This document shows positions 7,080 through 13,945 of a stretch of 23,381 nt of DNA, one piece after another. A model generated the notes under the pieces. The model was not told where the DNA came from. It was given only the letters and a program-made list of their open reading frames with translations, and did not search any database. Every line of letters begins with the position of its first letter. The stretch's first letter is position 1. Origin of the DNA: SZAS-79 sp038211455 (GTDB taxonomy: Bacteria; Pseudomonadota; Gammaproteobacteria; Burkholderiales; SG8-39); assembly GCA_038211455.1 (NCBI GenBank), contig JBBQVP010000055.1:1-23381 (forward strand), in the 5' to 3' direction. The position numbers were made by a program, and so were the translations under genes.

Positions 7080-8064
7080 GCACGATCTTGCCGATGTGCT
7101 GCGAGGTCTCCATCAGCCTGTGCGCATCGGAAGCCTGTTCCAGCGGGAAGGTTTTGAACAGCACCGGCTTGATCCGGCCGGATTCGATCAGCGGCCAGAC
7201 GCGCTCGCGCAGGGACACCGCGACGCGACCCTTGAACTCGACCGTGCGCGGACGCAACGTCGAGCCCGTGATTTGCAAACGCTTACGCATGACCTCGTTC
7301 AGGTCCAATTCGGTCTTTGCGCCGCGCAGAAACGCAATCATGACCAGGCGTCCTTCGTCGGACAGGCTCTTCAGCTCGGCCGGGACGTAGTCACCCCCGA
7401 CCATGTCGAGGATGACGTTCACGCCTTTTCCCCCGGTCGCCGCCTTGAGTTCCGCTGCCCAGTCCTGCGTCCTGTAGTTGAAGGCCTTTTCGGCGCCGAG
7501 CCTGACGCAGGCCGCGCACTTTTCGTCGCTGCCGGCCGTCGCGTAAACACGGTTTCCCATGGCAGCCACCATCTGGATTGCAGTCACCCCGATCCCTGAG
7601 GAGCCGCCTTGCACCAGAAACGTTTCGCCGGGCTTCAATCCACCCCGGTCGAACACGTTGCTGTACACCGTGAAAAAGGTTTCCGGGAGAGAAGCCGCCT
7701 CGACCAGCGAGAGTCCTGCGGGAACAGGCAACGCCTGCACCTCGGGTACCACGCAGTACTCGGCGTAGCCGCCGCCATGGGCCAGAGCACAGACCTGGTC
7801 ACCTTCCTTCCACAATTTCACTGCCGCGCCGACGGCGGCGACGGTGCCTGCAATCTCCAGCCCGGGCAGGTCAGACGCATCGGGCGGCACCGCGTACAGT
7901 CCCTGGCGCTGGAGCATGTCGGGGCGGTTCACACCTGCGGCGGCCACCTTGACGAGGATTTCATTCGGTTTCGGCTGAGGCAGGGGACGCTCGGTCGGCT
8001 TGAGGACTTCGGGGCCGCCGGGCTGGGAAATTTCGACGGCGCGCATCTTCGAGGGCAGGCTCAT
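7069..8064 (-). CDS. NAD(P)H quinone oxidoreductase, PIG3 type
   Basis: A 331-residue zinc-free medium-chain dehydrogenase. It opens MRAVEISQPGGPEVL, typical of the PIG3 quinone oxidoreductase group. The substrate domain has VNRPDMLQRQGLY, and the cofactor domain has LVQGGSSGIGVTAIQ. There are no structural-zinc cysteine motifs. It probably reduces quinones by single electron steps with NADPH. The start MSLPSK is chosen at 8064; MRAVEI 18 bases downstream is a credible alternative because neither has a strong ribosome site. A longer in-frame start at 8331 would overlap the next gene and is rejected. A good sigma-70 promoter lies just upstream. The 3' end overlaps the end of LysR. Confidence 0.92.
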   Translation of the reverse strand: MSLPSKMRAVEISQPGGPEVLKPTERPLPQPKPNEILVKVAAAGVNRPDMLQRQGLYAVPPDASDLPGLEIAGTVAAVGAAVKLWKEGDQVCALAHGGGYAEYCVVPEVQALPVPAGLSLVEAASLPETFFTVYSNVFDRGGLKPGETFLVQGGSSGIGVTAIQMVAAMGNRVYATAGSDEKCAACVRLGAEKAFNYRTQDWAAELKAATGGKGVNVILDMVGGDYVPAELKSLSDEGRLVMIAFLRGAKTELDLNEVMRKRLQITGSTLRPRTVEFKGRVAVSLRERVWPLIESGRIKPVLFKTFPLEQASDAHRLMETSQHIGKIVLTV

Positions 8065-8101
8065 GGGGAATGAATTCCGGGAAATTGGAGTCAGGCACCC
8101 G

Positions 8102-8130
8102 ATCATAGCGTACGGTACGATCGCTGAAAA
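8102..8130 (-). promoter_or_regulatory. Sigma-70-like promoter of the quinone oxidoreductase with a dyad in the spacer
   Basis: On the minus strand TTTTCA (8125-8130) is followed by a 17-base spacer and TATGAT (8102-8107), the best promoter match I found in the window. Start of transcription would be near 8095, giving a leader of about 30 bases. The spacer holds CGTAC-G-GTACG (8109-8119), a perfect palindrome suitable for a repressor or MerR-like binding site. Confidence 0.5.
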
Positions 8131-8200
8131 TGTTCGCGGCGTGAGCCCTGTACCCTCTACATCGTTTGTTCCTGTATCTGCATGCCGTGCTTGTCCCGGG

Positions 8201-9196
8201 TCACGCGCCTGCCTGAGTTTCCACGAGCTGCCGCGCAGCCCAGCGCAGGTCGACATTGCCTCCGGAAACGATGACGCCGACGCGCGCCCCCTGCGCCGGC
8301 AACTTTCCCTCCAGCAGCGCGGTGGCCGCAAGTGCGCCGGTCGGCTCGACGACCATTTTCATCCGCTCCCAAAGCCAGAACATCGTCTTGAGGAGTTCGG
8401 GGTCGCTTACCGTGAGCATGTCGTTCACATAGCGCATGACCAGCGGGAAAGTGACCTTGCCCAGCGAATGGGTGCGCGCCCCGTCGGCAATCGTCTCCGG
8501 GTTGTGGCAACTTTGCAGGGTGCCTGTCCGGAACGAACGCGTTGCGTCGTCGCCCAGTTCCGGCTCCACGCCGATGACCTTGCAGTCCGGCGAAAGCGCG
8601 TTTGCGGCGATCGCGCAGCCAGATAGCAATCCGCCCCCGCCACAGCAGACCAGCAGGTAGTCAAGCGCGCCGACCTCTTCAAACAGTTCCTTGGCAGATG
8701 TGCCTTGGCCTGCGACCACGTGCGGGTGGTCGAACGGCGGTATCACGGCCAGGCCGCGTTGCTCCGCGAGTTCGCGGGCGTACGCCTCGCGATCCACCGT
8801 GTGTTTGTCGTACAACACCACCTCGGCGCCATAGCCGCGTGTCGCCTCGACCTTCACCGCGGGCGCGTCCATTGGCATGACGATGACGGTCTGCACGGCG
8901 AGTATTCGACCGGCCAGTGCCACGGCCTGGGCATGGTTTCCGGAGGAGTAAGCGAGAACGCCGCGTTTCCTTTCAGCGGCGGGCAGCAGGGACATCGCGT
9001 TGTAGGCGCCGCGAAATTTGAAAGCCCCCATGCGCTGGAAGTTCTCGCATTTGAAAAACGCGCTGGCGCCGGTGCGTTCATCCACGGTGCTCGAGGTCAG
9101 GACCGGCGTGCGCCGCGCGTGGCCCGCGAGGCGCCCGGCGGCACCCGCCACGTCATCGTAGCTGACCAGCAGCGGACCAAAAGAGTTCGAGTTCAT
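8201..9196 (-). CDS. Threonine/serine dehydratase (PLP fold type II)
   Basis: A 331-residue PLP enzyme. The Schiff-base lysine is in GAFKFRGA (K60), the substrate loop is SSGNHAQA, and the phosphate-binding loop is CGGGGLLSG. The C-terminal SGGNVD matches the ring-nitrogen contact of the family. There is no ACT regulatory domain, which separates it from biosynthetic IlvA and fits catabolic threonine dehydratase, serine racemase or hydroxyaspartate ammonia-lyase. Expected chemistry is deamination of a beta-hydroxy amino acid to a 2-oxo acid. The ATG has GGAAG about eight bases upstream. A longer in-frame start at 9343 runs into the dehalogenase gene and is rejected. It lies 34 bases after that gene, so a shared transcript is likely. 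Confidence 0.9.
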   Translation of the reverse strand: MNSNSFGPLLVSYDDVAGAAGRLAGHARRTPVLTSSTVDERTGASAFFKCENFQRMGAFKFRGAYNAMSLLPAAERKRGVLAYSSGNHAQAVALAGRILAVQTVIVMPMDAPAVKVEATRGYGAEVVLYDKHTVDREAYARELAEQRGLAVIPPFDHPHVVAGQGTSAKELFEEVGALDYLLVCCGGGGLLSGCAIAANALSPDCKVIGVEPELGDDATRSFRTGTLQSCHNPETIADGARTHSLGKVTFPLVMRYVNDMLTVSDPELLKTMFWLWERMKMVVEPTGALAATALLEGKLPAQGARVGVIVSGGNVDLRWAARQLVETQAGA

Positions 9197-9230
9197 TGAT
9201 TTTTCTTCCGGTAAGCGAGGGCCGAGGCGC

Positions 9231-10130
9231 TCATGCAGAGAAATGCGTGAGGGCCCTGCGCGCAATCTCCTCGCCCCATTCCTGCGCAAAGTGCCCGGCT
9301 TCAGGATGCAGCCAGGGCTCGGGACAGCCGCGAATCCAGCCACGCAGCCGGTTCATCACCGGCGGCCCAAGCACCGGGTCCTTCGCGCCCACCGCCATGA
9401 AGGATTCACCCTGCCATGAATTCGACCACCAGTCGCGCGCCTGGCGCGACAGTGCCGCGCCCGGTGCGCCCGGGCCTTCGGGGACCAGGGCAGGGAAGCG
9501 GCGTGCACCGCCTTTGTAGCGCGTATCTGGATACGGCGCTTCGTACGCCGCAGCTTCGGCGGGCGACAGGTGCGCACAGCTGCGGGCGAGAAGCTTGCCG
9601 CAGTCGAGATCAGGGTTCTTCGCCACCCAGTCACGCCAGGCGCGGAATCCATCGCTCAGGGGTTCGTCGCCGGTCGCGAGCATGGTGTTCATCACCAGCA
9701 GGCGGGAAAACCGAGCGGGCATTTCCATCGGCAGCGTCAGGCCAAGCAGCCCGCCCCAATCCTGCACGACCAGCGTGATGTTCTTGAGGTCCAGATGTCC
9801 GATGAAGGCGAGCAGGAACGCGCGGTGGAAATCGAAAGTATAGACAGCCTCGTCTTCCGGCTTGTCCGAGCGGCCGAAGCCAAACATGTCTGGGGCGACG
9901 GCGCGATACCCTGCCGCCGTGAATACCGGAATCATCCGACGGTAGAGGTAGCTCCAGGTCGGCTCCCCATGCAGGCACAGGAACACCTGGTCAGCGCCGG
10001 CGGGGCCTTCATCGACATAGTGCGCGCGCAGCCCGGAAAAACCGGCGATGTTCTCCAGATAGTGCGGCGAGAAGGCGAAGCCGGGCAGGTCCGCAAAGCG
10101 CGCTTCAGGTGTTCGCAGAATGGAATTCAT
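9231..10130 (-). CDS. Haloalkane dehalogenase, HLD-I type (DhlA-like)
   Basis: A 299-residue alpha/beta hydrolase that should hydrolyse carbon-halogen bonds to alcohol plus halide. From the start MNSILRTPEARF the residue numbers match DhlA as I recall it: nucleophile D124 and halide-binding W125 in VVQDWGG, second halide tryptophan W165 in DGFRAW (DhlA W175), acid D251 in VGAKDPVLG (D260), and base H280 in EAGHF (H289). The oxyanion segment is CLHGEPTWSYLYR. The cap is about ten residues shorter than in DhlA just before W165. An ATG two codons upstream (MWM) is possible, but alignment favours 10130. No clear Shine-Dalgarno is seen and a TACAAT hexamer lies 7 bases before the ATG, so a leaderless message is possible. 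It precedes the dehydratase gene. Confidence 0.88.
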   Translation of the reverse strand: MNSILRTPEARFADLPGFAFSPHYLENIAGFSGLRAHYVDEGPAGADQVFLCLHGEPTWSYLYRRMIPVFTAAGYRAVAPDMFGFGRSDKPEDEAVYTFDFHRAFLLAFIGHLDLKNITLVVQDWGGLLGLTLPMEMPARFSRLLVMNTMLATGDEPLSDGFRAWRDWVAKNPDLDCGKLLARSCAHLSPAEAAAYEAPYPDTRYKGGARRFPALVPEGPGAPGAALSRQARDWWSNSWQGESFMAVGAKDPVLGPPVMNRLRGWIRGCPEPWLHPEAGHFAQEWGEEIARRALTHFSA

Positions 10131-10136
10131 CCACAT

Positions 10137-10174
10137 ATTGTAGGGTAAAGGCGTGCCGCCCTGCGGCGTACAAT
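10137..10174. promoter_or_regulatory. Divergent promoter region with mirrored TACAAT hexamers
   Basis: TACAAT occurs on the minus strand at 10137-10142 (toward the dehalogenase) and on the plus strand at 10169-10174 (toward the crotonase), 26 bases apart. They form an inverted repeat around a small GCCGC/GCGGC hairpin. Clear -35 hexamers are lacking. The plus-strand start would be near 10181, about 20 bases before the crotonase ATG. Confidence 0.35.
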
Positions 10175-10201
10175 CCTGCGCACCACAGAGGAGGGATCGC
10201 C

Positions 10202-11011
10202 ATGGATTACTCGCACTACAAGGACCTGCATATCCGCACCATTGAGCCCGGGATACTCGAGATCGTCATGGGCAGCGAGGACGGGAAGCTTTCCACGGCA
10301 AGCCACCGGATGCACGCGGAGCTGGCGGACGTGTGGCGCGACATCGACCGCGACCCCGACACGCGGGTGGCGATCATTCGTGGCGCCGGGCGCGGGTTCT
10401 CCGGCGGCGGGGACCTTTCGCTGGTCCAGGACATCGCCGACGATCCGGCCGTGCGCGCACGCACCTGGCGCGAGGCGCGCGACATCGTCTACAACGTGAT
10501 CAACTGCTCCAAGCTGGTTGTCTCGGCGATGCATGGGCCGGCAGTCGGCGCGGGGCTGGTTGTCGGCCTGCTCGCCGACGTCTCCATCGCAGCAAAGAAT
10601 GCGCGCATCATCGACGGGCATACCCGGCTCGGGGTTGCGGCGGGGGACCATGCGGCGATCGTGTGGCCGCTTTTGTGTGGCATGGCGAAGGCCAAGTACT
10701 ACCTGCTGACCTGCGAGCAGGTCAGCGGTGAAGAGGCGGAGCGGATCGGACTCGTATCGCTTTGCTGCGAGGAGGCTGAGCTGCAGGCCAAGGCCCTGGA
10801 GGTCGCGCGCAAGCTTGCCGGAGGTGCGCAGACAGCGCTGCGCTGGACCAAGTACAGCCTGAACAACTGGCTGCGCATGGCGGGACCAACGTTCGATGCG
10901 TCGCTGGCACTCGAATTCCTCGGCTTCTCAGGGCAGGAAGTGCAGGAAGGGATCGCGTCCCACCGGGAAAAGCGCAAGCCGGCGTTTCCCCCGCCGCCGG
11001 CTGACTTCTAG
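10202..11011 (+). CDS. Crotonase-fold protein (enoyl-CoA hydratase/isomerase family), non-canonical active site
   Basis: A 269-residue crotonase-superfamily member. The oxyanion-hole segments are GAGRGFSGGGD (61-71) and HGPAVGAGL (111-119). Aligned by eye with mitochondrial enoyl-CoA hydratase, the catalytic glutamates E144 and E164 fall on V120 and H140. The segment IDGHTRLGVAAGDH is a form known in some actinobacterial and proteobacterial crotonases of unknown reaction. The fold and CoA binding are well supported; the chemistry may be isomerisation, hydrolysis or another enolate reaction rather than hydration. The ATG follows GAGGAGGG at good spacing. It is divergent from the dehalogenase, and its stop codon overlaps that of the next, convergent gene. 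Confidence 0.88.
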   Translation: MDYSHYKDLHIRTIEPGILEIVMGSEDGKLSTASHRMHAELADVWRDIDRDPDTRVAIIRGAGRGFSGGGDLSLVQDIADDPAVRARTWREARDIVYNVINCSKLVVSAMHGPAVGAGLVVGLLADVSIAAKNARIIDGHTRLGVAAGDHAAIVWPLLCGMAKAKYYLLTCEQVSGEEAERIGLVSLCCEEAELQAKALEVARKLAGGAQTALRWTKYSLNNWLRMAGPTFDASLALEFLGFSGQEVQEGIASHREKRKPAFPPPPADF

Positions 11012-11331
11012 CCGATCTTGCTGAAATCCAGCGGCTCGTCTCCGCCCGCTGCGGGGGCACTTGCGCCACCGCACAGGCGCTCGAGGTCGCGCGCAATCGC
11101 GGCAACGTCCGGACCCACCCGGCTCTGGTAGGAAAGCAGCACCCGCACCGGCAGGTCAGTGAGCGTGGGCTGCGGGTGATCGCGCAGGTGTGCGGCGTTC
11201 TGCAGTGCCGGGAGAATATGCTGGCTCCTGGTGCCTGCCATGGCGCTTTCGATCCCGCTCATGATGGCGAATTGCGCCCGGGCGATGCCCGAAAGCAGTT
11301 CGGCGAGTTGCTCCGCGGAAATTTGCAGCAT
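11008..11331 (-). CDS. Hypothetical helical protein, 107 aa
   Basis: Not recognised. The product is mostly helical in appearance (MLQISAEQLAELLSGIARAQ at the N-terminus), with no signal peptide or transmembrane segment, and a flexible Ala/Gly-rich C-terminus ending DFSKIG. The ATG has a GGGGGA stretch close upstream. The stop codon overlaps the crotonase stop in a shared CTAG, tail to tail. It is divergent from the DUF1499 gene across 89 bases that hold a perfect 14-bp palindrome. The good ribosome site and neat packing argue that it is real. Confidence 0.65.
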   Translation of the reverse strand: MLQISAEQLAELLSGIARAQFAIMSGIESAMAGTRSQHILPALQNAAHLRDHPQPTLTDLPVRVLLSYQSRVGPDVAAIARDLERLCGGASAPAAGGDEPLDFSKIG

Positions 11332-11365
11332 GGCGGTCCCCCGTGGGTGATGTCGGTTGTTGAGG

Positions 11366-11379
11366 CGATGTTAACATCG
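11366..11379. promoter_or_regulatory. Perfect 14-bp palindrome between divergent genes
   Basis: CGATGTTAACATCG is identical on both strands. It lies 34 bases before the 107-aa gene's start and 41 bases before the DUF1499 start. Position and symmetry fit an operator for a dimeric regulator acting on both genes, and the central TAACAT could double as a -10 on either strand. Regulator unknown. Confidence 0.45.
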
Positions 11380-11420
11380 GCCGATTCAGCCCGGATAGCG
11401 CGCGAGAGCGGCTCGAATGA

Positions 11421-11948
11421 ATGCTCAGGAACGCGAAGATCGCGAAGAACTTATGGCGAGCTGTTGCGCTCGTCGCCGCAGGGATGGTTGCAGGTGTCGC
11501 CCTGCATACTGCGTTCACCCGAGGTGACACCGTGTTTGCATGGACCAGGCCGGAAAATCTGGGTGTCTCCGAGGGGCGGCTCGCGCCCCCAAGGCAGACG
11601 CCGAACTGCGTGTCCAGCCAGGCCGAACCGGCAGATGCGTTGCACGTAATCGCACCGATCGCGTTTACAGGGAACACGCAACGCGCGATGGAAACCCTCA
11701 CGCGGATCGTGGACGGCATGCAGGGCAGCTCCATCGTCAGGCAGGACGCCAGCTACCTGTATGCGGAGTACCGCTCGAAGCTGATGGGGTTCGTGGATGA
11801 CGTTGAATTCAGCGTTGCGGAAAAAGCCGGCGTAATCCACGTGCGCTCGGCATCGCGACTCGGGCGAAGGGACTACGGAGTGAACCGCGCGCGCGTCGAA
11901 TCGATCCGAAGGCGGTTTGCCGCTGCTCAGGCGGCGGCCGGTCGCTGA
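11421..11948 (+). CDS. DUF1499 domain protein, membrane-anchored
   Basis: A 175-residue protein. The N-terminus (about 13-32) is a hydrophobic signal-anchor segment, placing the rest outside the cytoplasm. The remainder carries the DUF1499 pattern: PNCVSSQ near 61, a central LYAEYRSKLMGFVDDVEF, and RSASRLGRRDYGVNRARVE near the end. The family is widespread in proteobacteria and plants, and its biochemical role is not established. The ATG at 11421 has only a weak purine-rich site. It is divergent from the 107-aa gene over a palindromic site and followed by a long hairpin about 65 bases after its stop. Confidence 0.87.
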   Translation: MLRNAKIAKNLWRAVALVAAGMVAGVALHTAFTRGDTVFAWTRPENLGVSEGRLAPPRQTPNCVSSQAEPADALHVIAPIAFTGNTQRAMETLTRIVDGMQGSSIVRQDASYLYAEYRSKLMGFVDDVEFSVAEKAGVIHVRSASRLGRRDYGVNRARVESIRRRFAAAQAAAGR

Positions 11949-12014
11949 AACGCTCGTCCGCCGATACCGTCAGGCAAGTCCACGCCGGCGCAGAAGGCCG
12001 CGGCGCAATGCGGA

Positions 12015-12058
12015 TGTTAGCGGTTGGCGCGACCCCAGCGCGAGCCGCAGCGCTAACA
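12015..12058 (+). other. Long stem-loop in the gap after the DUF1499 gene
   Basis: TGTTAGCG and CGCTAACA form a perfect 8-bp stem around a 28-base loop that can itself pair through GC-rich segments. It lies 67 bases after the DUF1499 stop and 86 bases before the HtrA-like gene. There is no U-tract after it. It may be a Rho-associated 3' end, a processing site, or an operator. The rest of the 195-base gap (11949-12143) shows nothing I can identify beyond weak promoter-like hexamers. Confidence 0.35.
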
Positions 12059-12143
12059 GTTGCGCCTCACCGGGCTCTGGATTAAAGGGTTTGGCAGGTC
12101 TAAAGTGTGCCGGACGATGCCTGCGTCCTGACGGAAGGATCCT

Positions 12144-13145
12144 ATGAACCCAGTCGTGACACTGCTGTTGTGCCTGCTGGTCGCGACCATTGCGCCCGCC
12201 CGGGCCGCAGATCCGGCGAAAGAGGCCGCGCCCGCGGCATTCGTAACGGGGCCGCTCTCGGCCATCGTGCGCATAAAGACCCGCGCCTTGCCCAACGCGC
12301 GTTCTGCCGAGTCATTGGGGACGCTGCGCGAAGGAAATGGCGTGCTGATCCGGGACGGTCTGGTCCTTACCATGGGTTATCTCGTCATTGAGGCCGACGC
12401 GATCGAGGTGCTTTCCGGTGAAGGCAAGGTCGTGCCGGCCACCCTTGCGGGCTACGACCATTCAAGCGGCTTCGGGTTGCTCAGGCTGCTGGCCCCGATC
12501 GAGGCGAAGCCCCTGCCGCTGGGCGACGCGGCGGGGCTTTCCGAGCGCGACCCCGTGATGGTCGCGGCCTACGGGGGGCGCGATGGCGTGAGCCTGGCCT
12601 ACGTGGTGTCGCGCCGCCCGTTTTCGGGGAGCTGGGAATACTTGCTTGAGTCGGCCATCTTCACCTATCCGCCGGTGATGAATTGGTCCGGTGCAGCGCT
12701 GATCGGACCCAAGGGAGACCTGCTTGGCATCGGTTCGCTCGTCGTCGCCGATGCAATGAGCCCGGGAACCCGTTCTCCTGGAAACATGTTCGTACCCGTG
12801 GACCTGCTCAAGCCGATCCTGGACGACCTGGTCGAAAAAGGCCACGCGGGACCTGTCCGGCCATGGCTGGGGATGTCCACCGAAGAAGTGCGCGGCCGGC
12901 TGTTTGTGTCGCGCGTGTCGCCTGACGGGCCGGCGGCGCGCGCCGGCCTGCACCGCGGTGACATCCTGATCCGCGTCGCAGGGGCGGAAGTCTCGTCGCT
13001 GGCGGATTTTTACAGGAAGGTCTGGGCGCAGGGAGCGGCCGGCGTTGAAATTCAACTCAGGGTCCTGCAGGGTACGCAGGTGAAAGACTTCGGCGTCCGC
13101 ACGATGGACCGCGCCGAGTACCTGCGCGCCAAGCCGATGCTGTAG
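12144..13145 (+). CDS. Exported HtrA-like (S1C) protein with PDZ domain, probably inactive as a protease
   Basis: A 333-residue protein with a signal peptide (hydrophobic 4-17, AxA cleavage near A21/A22), so periplasmic. Residues about 35-235 follow the DegP/HtrA trypsin-like fold, and about 243-320 form a PDZ domain (RPWLGMS, then SPDGPAARAGLHRGDILIRVAG). Aligned with HtrA motifs, the catalytic His of LTNNHVV falls on Y79 in LTMGYLV, the Asp of the TDIALLK motif falls on G109 in DHSSGFGLLR, and only the Ser remains (S182 in NWSGAALIG). Two of three triad residues are therefore missing. It may act as a chaperone, adaptor or sensor. The ATG has GGAAGGA at good spacing. A 14-bp tandem duplication spans its stop codon. 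Confidence 0.88.
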   Translation: MNPVVTLLLCLLVATIAPARAADPAKEAAPAAFVTGPLSAIVRIKTRALPNARSAESLGTLREGNGVLIRDGLVLTMGYLVIEADAIEVLSGEGKVVPATLAGYDHSSGFGLLRLLAPIEAKPLPLGDAAGLSERDPVMVAAYGGRDGVSLAYVVSRRPFSGSWEYLLESAIFTYPPVMNWSGAALIGPKGDLLGIGSLVVADAMSPGTRSPGNMFVPVDLLKPILDDLVEKGHAGPVRPWLGMSTEEVRGRLFVSRVSPDGPAARAGLHRGDILIRVAGAEVSSLADFYRKVWAQGAAGVEIQLRVLQGTQVKDFGVRTMDRAEYLRAKPML

Positions 13146-13161
13146 TCCCGATGCTGTAGTC
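13134..13161. repeat. Exact 14-bp tandem duplication across the HtrA-like gene's stop codon
   Basis: The unit CCGATGCTGTAGTC occurs twice in direct succession (13134-13147 and 13148-13161). The first copy contains the codons for the last residues and the TAG stop. The second copy is untranslated and lies just before the DUF465 ATG. It reads as a replication-slippage duplication. Confidence 0.9.
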
Positions 13162-13172
13162 TTGGGTCAGTC

Positions 13173-13394
13173 ATGGGCATCAAGTCGCTTACCGAGGAAG
13201 AACGCGCGGAAATCGAGCAACGCATCCGCGAGCTCGAGGTCGAGCACGGTGACCTTGACGACATCATCGACCGGCTGGCACACATGCCCGCGCAGGACCA
13301 GCTGCAGCTGCGCAGGCTGAAGAAGCGCAGGCTGTTTCTCAAGGACACGCTTGCCCGCCTTCGCGACCGGTTGATCCCGGACATCATTGCCTGA
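13173..13394 (+). CDS. DUF465 (YdcH-like) small coiled-coil protein, 73 aa
   Basis: The sequence HGDLDDIIDRLAHMPAQDQL followed by RRLKKRRLFLKDTLARL is the DUF465/YdcH pattern: two helices rich in charged residues forming an antiparallel coiled coil. Length is normal. It ends LIPDIIA, also typical. The ATG lacks an obvious Shine-Dalgarno; it is 27 bases after the HtrA-like stop, so translation may depend on transcript context. The dtd start follows 12 bases after its stop, suggesting co-transcription. The family's function is unknown. Confidence 0.82.
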   Translation: MGIKSLTEEERAEIEQRIRELEVEHGDLDDIIDRLAHMPAQDQLQLRRLKKRRLFLKDTLARLRDRLIPDIIA

Positions 13395-13406
13395 TCCGGT
13401 GGCGGG

Positions 13407-13844
13407 ATGATTGCACTGATCCAGCGAGTCACCGAGGCATGGGTCGTTGTCGATGGCGTGCCGATCGGTTCGATCGGGGAAGGCATACTTGCCCTGGTCG
13501 GCGTGCAGAAAGGCGATACGGAAGAACGGGCGACGCGGCTCCTTGAACGGGTCCTCGGGTATCGCATCTTTCCCGACGATCAAGGGCGGATGAACCGCTC
13601 GCTTGCGCAAACTGGCGGTGGCCTGCTGCTGGTGCCGCAATTTACCCTCGCCGCGGACACGCGCAGTGGTACCCGGCCGGGATTTTCAACCGCCGCGCCG
13701 CCGGACGCGGGCGCACAGCTGTTCGACTTCTTTGTCCGGCGTGCCAGTGAGTCCCACCCGGCGGTCGAAACCGGCCGCTTCGGCGCCGACATGAAGGTCC
13801 ACCTCGTCAACGACGGGCCCGTTACCTTCTGGATCGAGGTGTGA
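13407..13844 (+). CDS. dtd: D-aminoacyl-tRNA deacylase
   Basis: A 145-residue cytosolic enzyme that removes D-amino acids (and glycine mischarged on tRNA-Ala) from tRNA. It has the family start MIALIQRVTEA, the active-site segment QFTLAADTRSGTRP, and the cross-subunit proofreading motif NDGPVTFW near the C-terminus. In E. coli Dtd the first motif reads SQFTLAADT; here the serine is proline (PQFTLAADT), while the following Gln, Phe and Thr are kept. Length is exactly as expected. The start ATG follows GGTGGCGGG. Confidence 0.97.
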   Translation: MIALIQRVTEAWVVVDGVPIGSIGEGILALVGVQKGDTEERATRLLERVLGYRIFPDDQGRMNRSLAQTGGGLLLVPQFTLAADTRSGTRPGFSTAAPPDAGAQLFDFFVRRASESHPAVETGRFGADMKVHLVNDGPVTFWIEV

Positions 13845-13846
13845 TG

Positions 13847-13861
13847 CAGGCCGCCGGCCTG
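13847..13861 (+). terminator. Short hairpin immediately after dtd
   Basis: CAGGCC, a GCC loop, then GGCCTG form a perfect 6-bp stem two bases after the dtd stop. No U-run follows, so a role as an intrinsic terminator is weak. It marks a plausible end of the HtrA-like/DUF465/dtd transcript. Confidence 0.3.
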
Positions 13862-13945
13862 GCGTGGCGGCGAACCGCATTGGCAGCGTGGTGCGAAACG
13901 GCGTAAGCTTTCCGGACAGTAATCAATCGTACGCACCACTCCCCA

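Noticed and set aside
8065..8331. Longer start for the quinone oxidoreductase at 8331
   Set aside because: It would overlap the dehydratase gene and bypass the promoter at 8102-8130; homologues begin near MRAVEI.
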